Of a stretch of DNA of 57,191 bases, positions 23,511-32,651 are shown one piece after another. This DNA is from Erysipelotrichia bacterium (GTDB lineage Bacteria; Bacillota_I; Bacilli_A; Erysipelotrichales; Erysipelotrichaceae): the NCBI GenBank assembly GCA_012520255.1, contig JAAYOQ010000021.1:1-57191 (forward strand). The letters are read 5' to 3'. The notes under the pieces were generated by a model. The model was given only the letters and a program-made list of their open reading frames with translations, ran no database searches and was not told the DNA's origin. Numbering within the stretch: the first letter of the stretch is position 1; each line of letters starts with the position of its first letter. A program made the position numbers and the translations under genes.

Positions 23511-24278
23511 TTACTCACCACATAAAATGGTTTGTGGTAGCTGTTTTTTTCTATTTTGTCGGTATATTTCTGAAGCAATAACACTTGTGGCACTGGCAGC
23601 ATTTAAAGCATTTTTAAAATCATTATCATAAGGGATATAAATAAAATTATCACTATTATCTAATACCACTGCTGACAGTCCTCTTAAAGGTCCACCAATA
23701 CAGATAAGTAATCCCTTATCAGAAAAGTCATAATCATAAAGATTTATTGGATCTTTACCCCTATAGGCACTTACAATAACTATCTTGTTATTCTTTAGTA
23801 TTTCAATAGTGCCAGCTAAATCATTACTGTAGACAATTGGTAGCAGTTCACTTGCTCCTGCGCTACTTTTAATAATTGTACTGTCATCATAATCGATATA
23901 ACGCTCTTTTAATATAATTCCATCACAACCAAAAGCATATAGTGTCCTGAAAATATAACCCAGATTGTAACTATCTTCTATCCCTTCTAACAGCACAAGA
24001 AAAGGCTTATCCTTTTTTAAAAGTGATACGATTGATTGAGTTTTCCTTTCACTGACTTTAGCTACTATACCGCCATGAGTTTTTCCCTGAGCTAACTCTT
24101 CAATCTTTTCTTTGTTCACTTTTTCAACTTCTATTCTCTTTTTTTGAGCTTGTCTCAAAATAAAAGCTACATCACTTCCCTTTTTATCTTTGTTAATGTA
24201 AATCTTTTTAACTGTACGATATTTACTGTCAATAACTGCTTTTACTGCTATGCTTCCTTCAACTAACCTCATTTTCAA
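23511..24278 (-). CDS. TrmH/SpoU family RNA methyltransferase
   Basis: A 255-residue SPOUT-class 2'-O-methyltransferase. An N-terminal substrate-binding domain covers about 1-85. The knotted catalytic domain has motif 1 DSYNLGYIFRTLYAFG (about 107-122) and a motif 3-like end NALNAASATSVIASEIY. Motif 2, normally GSEGKG, reads GGPLRGLS here, so AdoMet binding may differ. Its ATG overlaps the end of the upstream U32 gene by four bases (24275-24278). The RNA target is unknown; the linkage to tRNA hydroxylation genes hints at tRNA or rRNA. Confidence 0.82.
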   Translation of the reverse strand: MKMRLVEGSIAVKAVIDSKYRTVKKIYINKDKKGSDVAFILRQAQKKRIEVEKVNKEKIEELAQGKTHGGIVAKVSERKTQSIVSLLKKDKPFLVLLEGIEDSYNLGYIFRTLYAFGCDGIILKERYIDYDDSTIIKSSAGASELLPIVYSNDLAGTIEILKNNKIVIVSAYRGKDPINLYDYDFSDKGLLICIGGPLRGLSAVVLDNSDNFIYIPYDNDFKNALNAASATSVIASEIYRQNRKKQLPQTILCGE

Positions 24279-25468
24279 ACCTCACTTTTAGTAATAAAAG
24301 TAAAATTATTAACCACTACCGGTACTTTCATTTTTAATACCTGCATTGGTTTATTCGCTATTTCAACCATCTTTCCATCTAAATCTACCAGTGAATTAAC
24401 ATCAAAATAGACATCCTCTCCCTGTGGATTAAATATTCTAAGCCTGTCATGCAGTTTGAAGTAATTTCTAACTTCAATGGTCGCGATCCCATCACTGTAA
24501 TCAATAACATTAGCCAGATACGATTGGTTAGCCTGGACATCATTATTGTAAATTTGCCCATTTATATCTGGCAGGCCTGGATAAAAACCACTGAATGATT
24601 CTCTATTAGAACCTCTTTTAAACAGTATAGCTGCTTCATTTAATTTCTCTTGGCTAATTTTACCATTATGGTAATAATCATCTATTAATATACGATAAGC
24701 TTTTACAACTGTCGCAATATAGTAAGCCGTTTTCATACGACCTTCTATTTTAAGTGAAGCAACATTAATATCTAAAAGTCTTTCCAGATAATCATAAGCA
24801 CACATATCTTTACTGCCCATTGATAACAATCTATCTTTATTATCGAGACATTCATCATTGTGATATAAATGATAGCTCCATCTACATGATTGAGCACAAC
24901 CACCCCTATTAGCATCCCTGTTAGTCAACATATTGGAAATTACACATCTGCCGGAAAAGTTTGCACACATTCCACCATGAATAAATACTTCAATTGGCAA
25001 AGTTGTTTCTTTCATAATTGCTTTTAAATTTTCATAGGTTACTTCTCTGGCCAAAACTATTCTATCAGCCTTTTTATTTTGCCAATAAGAAATAGCCACA
25101 CTGTTGGTTGTTGTTTGTTGAGTTGAAATATGTACTTCCATTTTCAGATTTAAATCTTTGGCTATTGTCAAAATCGCAGCACTGGCAACAATTATTGCAT
25201 CTACATTTATTTCATCCAGCTGTTTCAGATATTCTTTTAATCCTTCAAAATCAGAATTATGAGGAATCATATTGACAGTCACAAATACCTTTCTATTTCT
25301 TTGATGAGCATATTCTACTGCTTCTTTAATATCTTCTAAAGAGAAGTTAGAAGCTCTAGCCCGCAAAGAAAACTGTTTGCCGCCGATATAGACAGCATCA
25401 GCTCCATATTCTATCGCTACCTTAAGTCTTTCCAAATCTCCGGCTGGAGCCAACAGTTCAACTCTCAT
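24275..25468 (-). CDS. trhP2: U32 family protein, tRNA uridine hydroxylation TrhP2-like
   Basis: A 397-residue U32 peptidase-family protein. It has the PAGD start motif (LLAPAGDLERLKVA), the repeat GADAVYIGGKQFSLRARA and the metal-binding cysteines in HGGMCANFSGRC and RGGCAQSCRW. These Cys residues coordinate an iron-sulfur cluster in the RlhA/TrhP group. It follows a second shorter U32 protein by one base, the same order as yrrN-yrrO in Bacillus, where both are needed to make 5-hydroxyuridine at tRNA position 34. Protease activity is unlikely. Confidence 0.87.
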   Translation of the reverse strand: MRVELLAPAGDLERLKVAIEYGADAVYIGGKQFSLRARASNFSLEDIKEAVEYAHQRNRKVFVTVNMIPHNSDFEGLKEYLKQLDEINVDAIIVASAAILTIAKDLNLKMEVHISTQQTTTNSVAISYWQNKKADRIVLAREVTYENLKAIMKETTLPIEVFIHGGMCANFSGRCVISNMLTNRDANRGGCAQSCRWSYHLYHNDECLDNKDRLLSMGSKDMCAYDYLERLLDINVASLKIEGRMKTAYYIATVVKAYRILIDDYYHNGKISQEKLNEAAILFKRGSNRESFSGFYPGLPDINGQIYNNDVQANQSYLANVIDYSDGIATIEVRNYFKLHDRLRIFNPQGEDVYFDVNSLVDLDGKMVEIANKPMQVLKMKVPVVVNNFTFITKSEV

Positions 25469-25469
25469 A

Positions 25470-26342
25470 TTACTCCTTATCTAATGCTGTTTTCTTTATT
25501 TCAGAAATATCAGTATAAATAATTTTATCATTTAGCTGTCTTAATTTATCTAAAGCACTTTGATAATCAATTTTCTGATTTAAAACATCTTTATATATCT
25601 TAATAACCTCAATGGTATATTCATCATCATATAACATATTATCAAAAACAAGCCCTTTCAGTGGCTGCTGGAAGATGTTATCAATCTCATTAAGCGATTG
25701 CAAAGTATCACCATAAATCCAGGTTCCTGTTTCTTTTTCTACAATCGGAAGCAGGGTTTCTCTATTGTCTTCACGTAAATAGTAGTTGTCAGTATACTCT
25801 TTAAACTCATCCAGATAAACTGAGATAAACCTTCTTAAACCATAACTGATAAGTATTGGTCCATGCACTCTTAAATAGCAGTAATCTTTATTACTTAAAG
25901 CTATTTCATACATGTCACTCAAAGGAATGTCTTTTGAAATTACACAACTATCAAAACCGTCAATTTTTAATTGCTGGACATCATATTTATTTGTCAATAA
26001 TGTTTCAGGAGCATAAATTGTTTTCAAATTAATCTTATGCTTATCAACTAATATTTTTATGGTCAAATCAGAAAAGAGAATATCATCAACTTTTATTAGC
26101 TGCAAATATTTCAAAAAAGAAACTAATTCTTCAAGTTCAGACTGATCAAACAACCTATCCGCTTTAACAATAACTTTCAATCCCAACTGCTGAGCTTTAG
26201 CGGTAATAGTTTTTAGTCCTTTTAAATCAAAGCCTTTTGTTCCACTGGAAAATTTCATCTCATTAACCAGAATATGAGTTACATTTAACTTTTTAAGAGT
26301 TGTTAAAGATTGCTCTTTGAAAACAGATACTACAATATTCAT
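25470..26342 (-). CDS. trhP1: U32 family protein, TrhP1-like
   Basis: A 290-residue shorter U32-family protein, starting MNIVVSVFKEQSLTTL and containing the TIM-barrel-like strand patterns LGLKVIVKADRLF and GFDSCVISKDIP. It lacks the cysteine cluster found in its downstream partner. It corresponds to YrrN/TrhP1 by size and gene order. Together the two are thought to hydroxylate U34 of tRNAs using prephenate as a source of reducing power or oxygen. It is separated from trhP2 by one base. Confidence 0.8.
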   Translation of the reverse strand: MNIVVSVFKEQSLTTLKKLNVTHILVNEMKFSSGTKGFDLKGLKTITAKAQQLGLKVIVKADRLFDQSELEELVSFLKYLQLIKVDDILFSDLTIKILVDKHKINLKTIYAPETLLTNKYDVQQLKIDGFDSCVISKDIPLSDMYEIALSNKDYCYLRVHGPILISYGLRRFISVYLDEFKEYTDNYYLREDNRETLLPIVEKETGTWIYGDTLQSLNEIDNIFQQPLKGLVFDNMLYDDEYTIEVIKIYKDVLNQKIDYQSALDKLRQLNDKIIYTDISEIKKTALDKE

Positions 26343-26389
26343 ACCTGTATTTTAACATTTTTATATTTTTTATCATAGTGAGTTAAAAT

Positions 26390-26413
26390 AAAACAAGCCT
26401 GTTGTCTTGTTTT
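26390..26413 (-). terminator. Terminator of the two-component operon
   Basis: Minus-strand arms AAAACAAG and CTTGTTTT with an eight-base loop, followed by ATTTT. It lies just over 100 bases after the histidine kinase stop codon. Confidence 0.7.
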
Positions 26414-26515
26414 AATTGATAAACTTAATTATTTAATATTCTGTATTATTTTCAAATAATTGTTTTTCTTAACATTTTTTATCTGCTTTTTTATATTCCA
26501 AAATTATTCTATATT

Positions 26516-28423
26516 TTAAAACTGAATAACTGGAAAACTTAAAATTGCTTTGAATAAATCTCCATCTATTTCCAATTTTAATGAACCGTTTTGTAATTCA
26601 GCTAGACTTTTTGCAATTGATAAACCTAGTCCATTTCCTTCAGTATTTCTTGAATGATCACCTCTAGTAAATCTTTCCATCAGCTCCTCTTCACTGATAT
26701 CCAGCTGCTCTTTAGAAGTGTTTTTAAAAGTAATTACAGCCTGGTCATCATTATTTTCAATTGATAGATAGACTCTGGTTTCTGGTTGAGCATACTTACA
26801 GATATTATTCATCAGATTGTCAAATATACGCCACATTCTTCTTCCATCAGCCATTATTCTGATTTCTTCATCTGGTTGCTTTGTAATTAATGTCAGTCTG
26901 CTGTTTTCAAGTTTTTCAGCATATTCACCAGAAGCCTGTGTTAAAAACACATTCGCATCACATGGTGAAAGATTAACCTCAAGGTTTCCCGTTGATGCTT
27001 TTGAGACCTCAACTAAATCTTCAATCAATCTCTTTAACCTTTCAGATTGCCTTACCAGTACCTCTGAATATTCTTTAATTTTCTGGTTTTCTGTATCTTC
27101 TTCACCTATTAAGGAAGCATAGTTGATAATTGAGGTTAGTGGAGTTTTAATATCATGGGATACATTAGTAATCAGTTCAGTTTTCATTCTTTCAGATTTC
27201 AATCTATCCTCTACAGCAATTGACATCCCCTTTGAAACCTGATTCAGGTTTTCTCCATGTTTTTTAAAATCAAGGATAAGATGTTTTGTAGCTATCTTAT
27301 TACTCAAATCTCCGTTTGCCAACCTTTCAGCGCCATCCTTAAGCTGTTTCATATTTATCGCTAAATAAACAACCAATGGAAGAAGCACGATAAACTTAAT
27401 AAAATGATATGCTAAAAAGTTATGAAATAAAAAATCTAAAAACAAAATAAACATTGTTGCAACTACTGCCTTCCAGACAATCGGAATCGCAATTATCAAA
27501 TTGATGGCACCAGCGGTAATTGTTTTTATTAACTTTAAACCAAACAATAATATTTTTTTAAGTAACATTACTATCTGGTAAGTAATAGTGTTTTTAATTA
27601 AAGTCTTTGTCTTTAATCTTGATATAAAAGTTGTAATTAAACCCATTATTATTGCTAAATCAACTATTGAAAAAACAATCACATAAATAATCAATACTCC
27701 TAGATGTTCAATCCCGCTAAATAAACCAACGTAATCCGGTATCAGAAATGATACAAATATAATTAAAGCTGATATGACTAACAGTAAATCAAAAGGAACC
27801 TTATTTAAAAGTCCAGAATGTAATTTATCATTCTCGTTATTATAGCCAATTGCACTTATTAAACTTACAAAGCTATATACATCAACAACTAGCAGTATCA
27901 AGGCTAAAAGATAGATATTATAACGTAACCTGTATAGCAGATTAATAGAATTTGCCAAAAAACTATACTTATCATTTGTCTGAAATGGATTTATTATTGT
28001 TGATTTTATAATATAATAGTCACCAGTAAATTCTTTATCTTCAAGATTGCGGAAACCATCATAATCATATTCTCCATTCTCATAAAAATAATACTCATAT
28101 TGCCAATCTTCTACCACTTCTGCAGAACGACTTCTCTTTACAACATTGCCATCAACATCAACAATCTCGAAAACAAAGTTTCCGTTATCCTCTACTTTCT
28201 CACTGTTTGATGAAGAAAGATATAATCCAAACTCATCGAAACTGTCTCTATATACAAATTCCTCTGCAGCAAAATAGAACAGTTGATCCTCCTTTTTAGA
28301 ATAAAAGTCTGCTTCAAATAAAATAAACATTGCTAAAAATGAACCTAATAATAATAATGTTGAAAACAAACTTATTAAAAATAATGTTGTTTTGCCTACT
28401 ATGCTTCTAGAAAACTTCTTCAT
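26516..28423 (-). CDS. Sensor histidine kinase
   Basis: A 635-residue membrane kinase. A first transmembrane helix (about 12-36) leads to an extracytoplasmic sensor region (about 40-160). Several more hydrophobic segments follow, at 168-192, 210-228, 242-268 and 305-356. After a HAMP-like linker comes the H box ELITNVSHDIKTPLTS with phospho-acceptor His423. The N box reads LMNNICKYA and the G box GNGLGLSIAKSL. It starts two bases after the response regulator stop codon. The stimulus is unknown. The linked glycosyltransferase operon shares regulator boxes, which suggests an envelope signal. Confidence 0.93.
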   Translation of the reverse strand: MKKFSRSIVGKTTLFLISLFSTLLLLGSFLAMFILFEADFYSKKEDQLFYFAAEEFVYRDSFDEFGLYLSSSNSEKVEDNGNFVFEIVDVDGNVVKRSRSAEVVEDWQYEYYFYENGEYDYDGFRNLEDKEFTGDYYIIKSTIINPFQTNDKYSFLANSINLLYRLRYNIYLLALILLVVDVYSFVSLISAIGYNNENDKLHSGLLNKVPFDLLLVISALIIFVSFLIPDYVGLFSGIEHLGVLIIYVIVFSIVDLAIIMGLITTFISRLKTKTLIKNTITYQIVMLLKKILLFGLKLIKTITAGAINLIIAIPIVWKAVVATMFILFLDFLFHNFLAYHFIKFIVLLPLVVYLAINMKQLKDGAERLANGDLSNKIATKHLILDFKKHGENLNQVSKGMSIAVEDRLKSERMKTELITNVSHDIKTPLTSIINYASLIGEEDTENQKIKEYSEVLVRQSERLKRLIEDLVEVSKASTGNLEVNLSPCDANVFLTQASGEYAEKLENSRLTLITKQPDEEIRIMADGRRMWRIFDNLMNNICKYAQPETRVYLSIENNDDQAVITFKNTSKEQLDISEEELMERFTRGDHSRNTEGNGLGLSIAKSLAELQNGSLKLEIDGDLFKAILSFPVIQF

Positions 28424-28425
28424 TT

Positions 28426-29118
28426 CTATACCCTCTTTTCAATTTTATATCCCTGTCCAAAGATAACCTTGAGATATCTTGGTTCAGCTGGATTAATTTC
28501 TATTTTTTCTCTTATATGTCGTATATGCACAGCAACTGTATTTTCTGCACCATATGGTTTTTCTTGCCAGATGCTGCTATATATTTCCTTTGGCGAATAT
28601 ACCTTTCCTGGATTACTCATCAACAATTTTAAGATTTCAAATTCCTTTGGTGTAAGAGTAATTTCATTTCCATCCACTAAAACTTGTTTGGTTGAATCAT
28701 CTAATTCAATACCACCGATTGTAATTTTTTCTACATCCTCATTTCCTGAACCATATCTTAAATATCTTCTAAGCTGAGATTTGACTCTGGCAGTAACTTC
28801 CAGTGGATTAAAAGGTTTGGTAATATAGTCATCTGCCCCTACTGTTAAGCCTAAAACTTTATCAGCATCCTCACTTTTAGCAGTTAACAGAATAATTGGA
28901 ACAAAGCTTTTTTCTCTAATTTTGTTTAAAGCTGTAATCCCATCCATTACCGGCATCATAATGTCCATCAAAATCAGATGAATATCTTCCTTTTCTACTA
29001 TATCTAAAGCCTGCTTGCCATTAAAAGCTTCATATAATTTGTAGTCCGGATCAGACAAATATATTTTTAAAGCATTAACAATATCTCTTTCATCATCAAC
29101 AATTAATATATTTTTCAT
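28426..29118 (-). CDS. OmpR-family response regulator
   Basis: A 230-residue regulator. The receiver domain has acidic pocket DDERD (8-12), phospho-acceptor Asp52 (LILMDIMMPVMDG) and the switch Lys in DDYITKPFNP. The winged-helix DNA-binding domain (about 130-228) has LTPKEFEILKLLMSNPGKV and HIRHIREKIE. AAAGGAG precedes the ATG. Upstream, three ATTAAG repeats at one-turn spacing are the probable autoregulatory site. It is co-transcribed with the kinase. Confidence 0.94.
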   Translation of the reverse strand: MKNILIVDDERDIVNALKIYLSDPDYKLYEAFNGKQALDIVEKEDIHLILMDIMMPVMDGITALNKIREKSFVPIILLTAKSEDADKVLGLTVGADDYITKPFNPLEVTARVKSQLRRYLRYGSGNEDVEKITIGGIELDDSTKQVLVDGNEITLTPKEFEILKLLMSNPGKVYSPKEIYSSIWQEKPYGAENTVAVHIRHIREKIEINPAEPRYLKVIFGQGYKIEKRV

Positions 29119-29145
29119 CCTATATTACTCCTTTCCTCGTTAATC

Positions 29146-29201
29146 ATTATATCAGTGACTCTCGTGCATTTGTTATTAAGATTTATTAAGAATTGATTAA
29201 G
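29146..29201 (-). promoter_or_regulatory. Promoter and regulator boxes of the two-component operon
   Basis: A TATAAT (minus) lies at 29146-29151 with no recognisable -35. Instead, three direct repeats, ATTAAG on the plus strand, stand at 29175, 29185 and 29196, at 10 and 11 base spacing. This is typical of OmpR-type activator boxes that replace a -35. Autoregulation by the response regulator is inferred. Confidence 0.65.
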
Positions 29202-29241
29202 AAATCAAAAAACAATAATTGTATCAAGTTCTCTAAAGCCT

Positions 29242-29562
29242 TTATTTGCTCTGAATAACTATATTTTCATCTGTCTGTATTTCCTTTAATGAATCTGATA
29301 TATGATTAGGAAACAACTTTTTTTGTAATATTAATGCTATAGTAATTGTCAATACTTTCTCTGGAGTACATGGCACCCAGAGAAAAGCGATATAACTGCT
29401 GCCAATAGCCAGTAATGCTGTATTTTTAAAACAGGAACCAAGAATAATAAACAAATATCCCCAACCATTGGTAATTACCCAGGCAATTAAAAAACATATC
29501 ACAAAACGAGGATTACACATAAACCGGTATGTTTTTATAAGACAATTTTTAATTTTAAACAT
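29242..29562 (-). CDS. Small membrane protein co-transcribed with a glycosyltransferase
   Basis: A 106-residue protein with two to three hydrophobic segments (about 17-38, 45-62 and 69-80) and a charged C-terminal tail. The family is not recognised. The start codon overlaps the end of the glycosyltransferase gene by eight bases, so translation is coupled and a functional partnership is likely, perhaps with export or activation of the polysaccharide synthase. Confidence 0.65.
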   Translation of the reverse strand: MFKIKNCLIKTYRFMCNPRFVICFLIAWVITNGWGYLFIILGSCFKNTALLAIGSSYIAFLWVPCTPEKVLTITIALILQKKLFPNHISDSLKEIQTDENIVIQSK

Positions 29563-30808
29563 TTTTCATCAATCCTTCAACTTTTCTACCATAAATTCCA
29601 TGTTCAATAGGTTTCCAGGATACCTTAAGGAATAATGCCGCTATTGATATTGGTATATAGGTGAACATAAATACTGGGAAAGTAAATAAATATAAGATTT
29701 TACTTTTATTACTGGCATATATATTTTTCCATTCTGTTATTGTTGTTATCAGACCCAAAGCAAACATCGTTAAATACATGCTTAAAATTAACTGAGCAAT
29801 TGATTTTAACACTAGCATATAATCATGGCTGTAAACAGCAGTATAAATTGATAAAATAACATTCGCTGCTATCGAAACAAAAGAAAGTATATATGCAGGC
29901 ACACTATTCATAACCATATCAAAACAAGAAAAACTACCTTTGAACATGTTGGTAATCAATTCCTTTCCATACCTGTTGAATACCTGAATGTATCCTTTTA
30001 TCCATCTTAATCTCTGATGAACTGATTGAGAAAACTTTGTTGGCTGTTCATCAAAAAGCATTGCTTTTTCGCAATAAGCAATTTTCTTGCCCTGAATAAT
30101 GTGATAAATAGAAAACTCGATATCTTCTGTCAACATATGAAATGGCCATCCTCTTTGCTCTTTAATAATTGCATCACTGACAAGAAAACCAGTTCCAGAA
30201 ACCGCACAACTGCTATGAATCAAATTTCGAGCTCCGTTGAGAAACTGACTTTCTCTTAAAAATGACAAGGTGTAGCCAGCACTGATCCAATTGCTGTCGT
30301 AATTCTTACTGTTTCGATAACTGGTTACGATATCATTTCCGGCAACAAAAACTTTATTCATTTCCTCAATGTAGTTTTCTTTTAATATATTATCGGCATC
30401 AAAAACAAAATAACCATCAAATTGATCCGGATATTCTCTTTTAATAAACTTCAGCATTGTATCTAAAGCGTATCCTTTTCCAACCAGAACCTTATCTATC
30501 CTGTGGTATGTAATCGCCCCTTTATTTTTAGCAATCTTTTCTGTATCATCATTGCAGTTGTCCGCCATAACAAAAATTGTAATTTTTTCTTGTGGATATG
30601 TTTGCTGATGAATACTGTCAATTAATTCTCCTATTACTTTTTCTTCGTTTCTGGCACAAATCAATACTGCATAGTTCTTTTTTTCAACACTTTTATTTTC
30701 ATTTTTCTGACGAGAAAAAATCTTTATAAGAATATACAAAAACTGATAAGAATAACAAAGAAAAAATAACAGCGATATAACGTAATTGATAAAACTTAAT
30801 CTTTCCAT
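29555..30808 (-). CDS. Processive glycosyltransferase, family GT2
   Basis: A membrane beta-glycosyltransferase of 417 residues. One N-terminal transmembrane helix (about 5-28) precedes the GT-A catalytic domain, with CARNEEKVIGEL, the DADN metal motif (FDADNILKENY), TEDIEF and the processivity motif QRLRW. Three to four transmembrane segments follow. It resembles NodC/PgaC/BcsA-type synthases; the product sugar cannot be read from the sequence. ATG 30808 is chosen because AAAGGAG lies nine bases before it. Upstream ATTAAG repeats link it to the adjacent two-component system. Confidence 0.85.
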   Translation of the reverse strand: MERLSFINYVISLLFFLCYSYQFLYILIKIFSRQKNENKSVEKKNYAVLICARNEEKVIGELIDSIHQQTYPQEKITIFVMADNCNDDTEKIAKNKGAITYHRIDKVLVGKGYALDTMLKFIKREYPDQFDGYFVFDADNILKENYIEEMNKVFVAGNDIVTSYRNSKNYDSNWISAGYTLSFLRESQFLNGARNLIHSSCAVSGTGFLVSDAIIKEQRGWPFHMLTEDIEFSIYHIIQGKKIAYCEKAMLFDEQPTKFSQSVHQRLRWIKGYIQVFNRYGKELITNMFKGSFSCFDMVMNSVPAYILSFVSIAANVILSIYTAVYSHDYMLVLKSIAQLILSMYLTMFALGLITTITEWKNIYASNKSKILYLFTFPVFMFTYIPISIAALFLKVSWKPIEHGIYGRKVEGLMKNV

Positions 30809-30834
30809 AATCGACATCTCCTTTAACATGTTGT

Positions 30835-30892
30835 ATTTTACCATTACTGCCAATTAAGATAGTAGTAGTAAAATCATTAAGAATTCATTAAG
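30835..30892 (-). promoter_or_regulatory. Promoter and regulator boxes of the glycosyltransferase operon
   Basis: The extended -10 TGGTAAAAT occupies 30835-30843 (minus). No -35 is visible. ATTAAG repeats (plus orientation) occur at 30853-30858, 30876-30881 and 30887-30892. The last two are exactly 11 bases apart and share the longer core TCATTAAG. They match those before the response regulator gene. Confidence 0.6.
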
Positions 30893-31176
30893 TTTTTTTC
30901 ATTAACTGTTTTTAAATCTTCAGGAAATAAAAAACCTTCCTAAAACTATAGAAGGTCATAAATTTCAGCCTGACAATCCAGCTTTTAGAGAATACATGTC
31001 ATATTCTCAAATGAAAAAACAACAATAACAGTTTGTTTAAACTATTTTTGCATTATAAAAATATTTTTATGACAACAGAATTTCTCTTACTTTATTGTTA
31101 AAGATATTTTGTAATTATATATAAAAAAAATGACAATTTTTTAAAAAATCAGCATTTGCAAACAATCTGATAAAAT
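30893..31176. other. Intergenic region with a minus-strand terminator
   Basis: The only structure I can support is a hairpin with arms ACCTTC (30934-30939) and GAAGGT (30951-30956). On the minus strand it is followed by a T run, and it probably ends the recX-yhaM-nnr transcript. The rest is A/T-rich sequence without a gene. Confidence 0.5.
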
Positions 31177-32649
31177 CTACTGACTTGTTAATTGTTTTAG
31201 AATTCTATCAATCATTTTAATTAAGTCGCTGGCTAGCAGTGAATATGGTGAATTATTAATACACCAGTAATCAGCAGCTAGTGAGTGGATGTAAACTGCA
31301 CTGATGATTGATTCAATATCACATCTTTGAGCCAGAAATCCTGAGATAATACCACATAAAACATCTCCTGAACCAGCTTTAGCTAAAGCATTATTGCCAG
31401 TAGTATTAATAGTAACCTTACCCTGATAGCCAATAAGAGTATGCTCCCCTTTTAAAACAATGGCCAGATCAGGAAAACTGGTAGTATATCTTTGTAAATC
31501 CTCAATTATTATTTTTTGATTGTAAACAAAAGTTCTTTTAAATTCACCTAAATGAGGGGTAATTACTGTTAAAACATCTCTTTTGAGTAATTCCAAATTA
31601 TTTTTCAAATAATTTAAACCATCTGCATCAATGACAACCGGAATATCGGTTTCTAAGACTTTTCTTACCAGGTATTCAGTTGTTGAATTGACTCCTAAAC
31701 CTGGACCAATAACAATCAAAGAATAATTTCTAAAATCAAAATTATTTTCCATCTGATATCTGATATTATAAACATCAAATGTTTCTGTTACAGCTTCTAT
31801 TAACTGACTGTTAAAGGCTTTGATTACCTCCGGATATGATAGGACAGTCAGATATCCAGCGCCTGTTTTCAAAATAGCTGAACCACAAAGCAATGAAGCA
31901 CCTATTTTACCTTCACTACCAGCAATCAACAAAACTTTCCCGTAACTCATTTTATGGGAATGTTTTACTCTTTGGGGAATCATTTCTTTAATTTCACTTA
32001 AATTATTAACAAAAATATCTGTTTCTGTTTTTTCTATTGTCTGATAAGAAACACCAATATTATCGACAATTAATTTTCCGGTATAACTGCTAGCTGGATA
32101 TAAATAATATCCCGGCTTAATCAGCTGTAAAACAACTGTTGCATCAGCTTTAATAGTCGATCTGTCAATACAGCCATTATCAGTATCAACTCCTGAAGGG
32201 ACATCACAACTTAACACATAACATTTCGATTCATTAATTTTATCGATCAGATAGTTAAATGGATAATAGATTGTTTCACTGATATCATATCCAAACATAC
32301 AGTCAACAATATAGATATCTTTTTCAATCATTTTACTTACTTTTCTAACATCATTTATTACTTCCACACTTTTATCTAACAACTCTGAAATCCTTCTGCT
32401 GGTTAAATTAAAATGAACCAGTATCGGTTTTACACTTGTTTTCTTTATTAAGGTATCAGCTAAAGCTATTCCAATATCTCCGTTGTGATTATTACCGCTT
32501 ATTATCAATACTTCTTCAATACCTTGTTTTAAAATGACATTACATAAGCTTACAGCACTAGAAAAAATCAAATCATCATAACTGTAACGATTCATTTTTA
32601 TTTCTTCATCAATAATTTCTCTGATTTGATTTCTCTTAAATGCTTTCAT
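31177..32649 (-). CDS. nnr: Bifunctional NAD(P)H-hydrate epimerase/dehydratase
   Basis: Repairs damaged NAD(P)H hydrates. At 490 residues it is the usual fused form. The N-terminal YjeF epimerase domain (about 1-210) has IISGNNHNGDIGIALA and CDVPSGVDTDNG. The C-terminal ADP-dependent dehydratase domain has KVLLIAGSEGKIGAS, VIGPGLG, VIDADGLNYLKN, TPHLGEF and the GSGDVL ATP site. It follows yhaM by two bases. The two domain halves are complete, so both activities are expected. Confidence 0.93.
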   Translation of the reverse strand: MKAFKRNQIREIIDEEIKMNRYSYDDLIFSSAVSLCNVILKQGIEEVLIISGNNHNGDIGIALADTLIKKTSVKPILVHFNLTSRRISELLDKSVEVINDVRKVSKMIEKDIYIVDCMFGYDISETIYYPFNYLIDKINESKCYVLSCDVPSGVDTDNGCIDRSTIKADATVVLQLIKPGYYLYPASSYTGKLIVDNIGVSYQTIEKTETDIFVNNLSEIKEMIPQRVKHSHKMSYGKVLLIAGSEGKIGASLLCGSAILKTGAGYLTVLSYPEVIKAFNSQLIEAVTETFDVYNIRYQMENNFDFRNYSLIVIGPGLGVNSTTEYLVRKVLETDIPVVIDADGLNYLKNNLELLKRDVLTVITPHLGEFKRTFVYNQKIIIEDLQRYTTSFPDLAIVLKGEHTLIGYQGKVTINTTGNNALAKAGSGDVLCGIISGFLAQRCDIESIISAVYIHSLAADYWCINNSPYSLLASDLIKMIDRILKQLTSQ

Positions 32650-32651
32650 AA

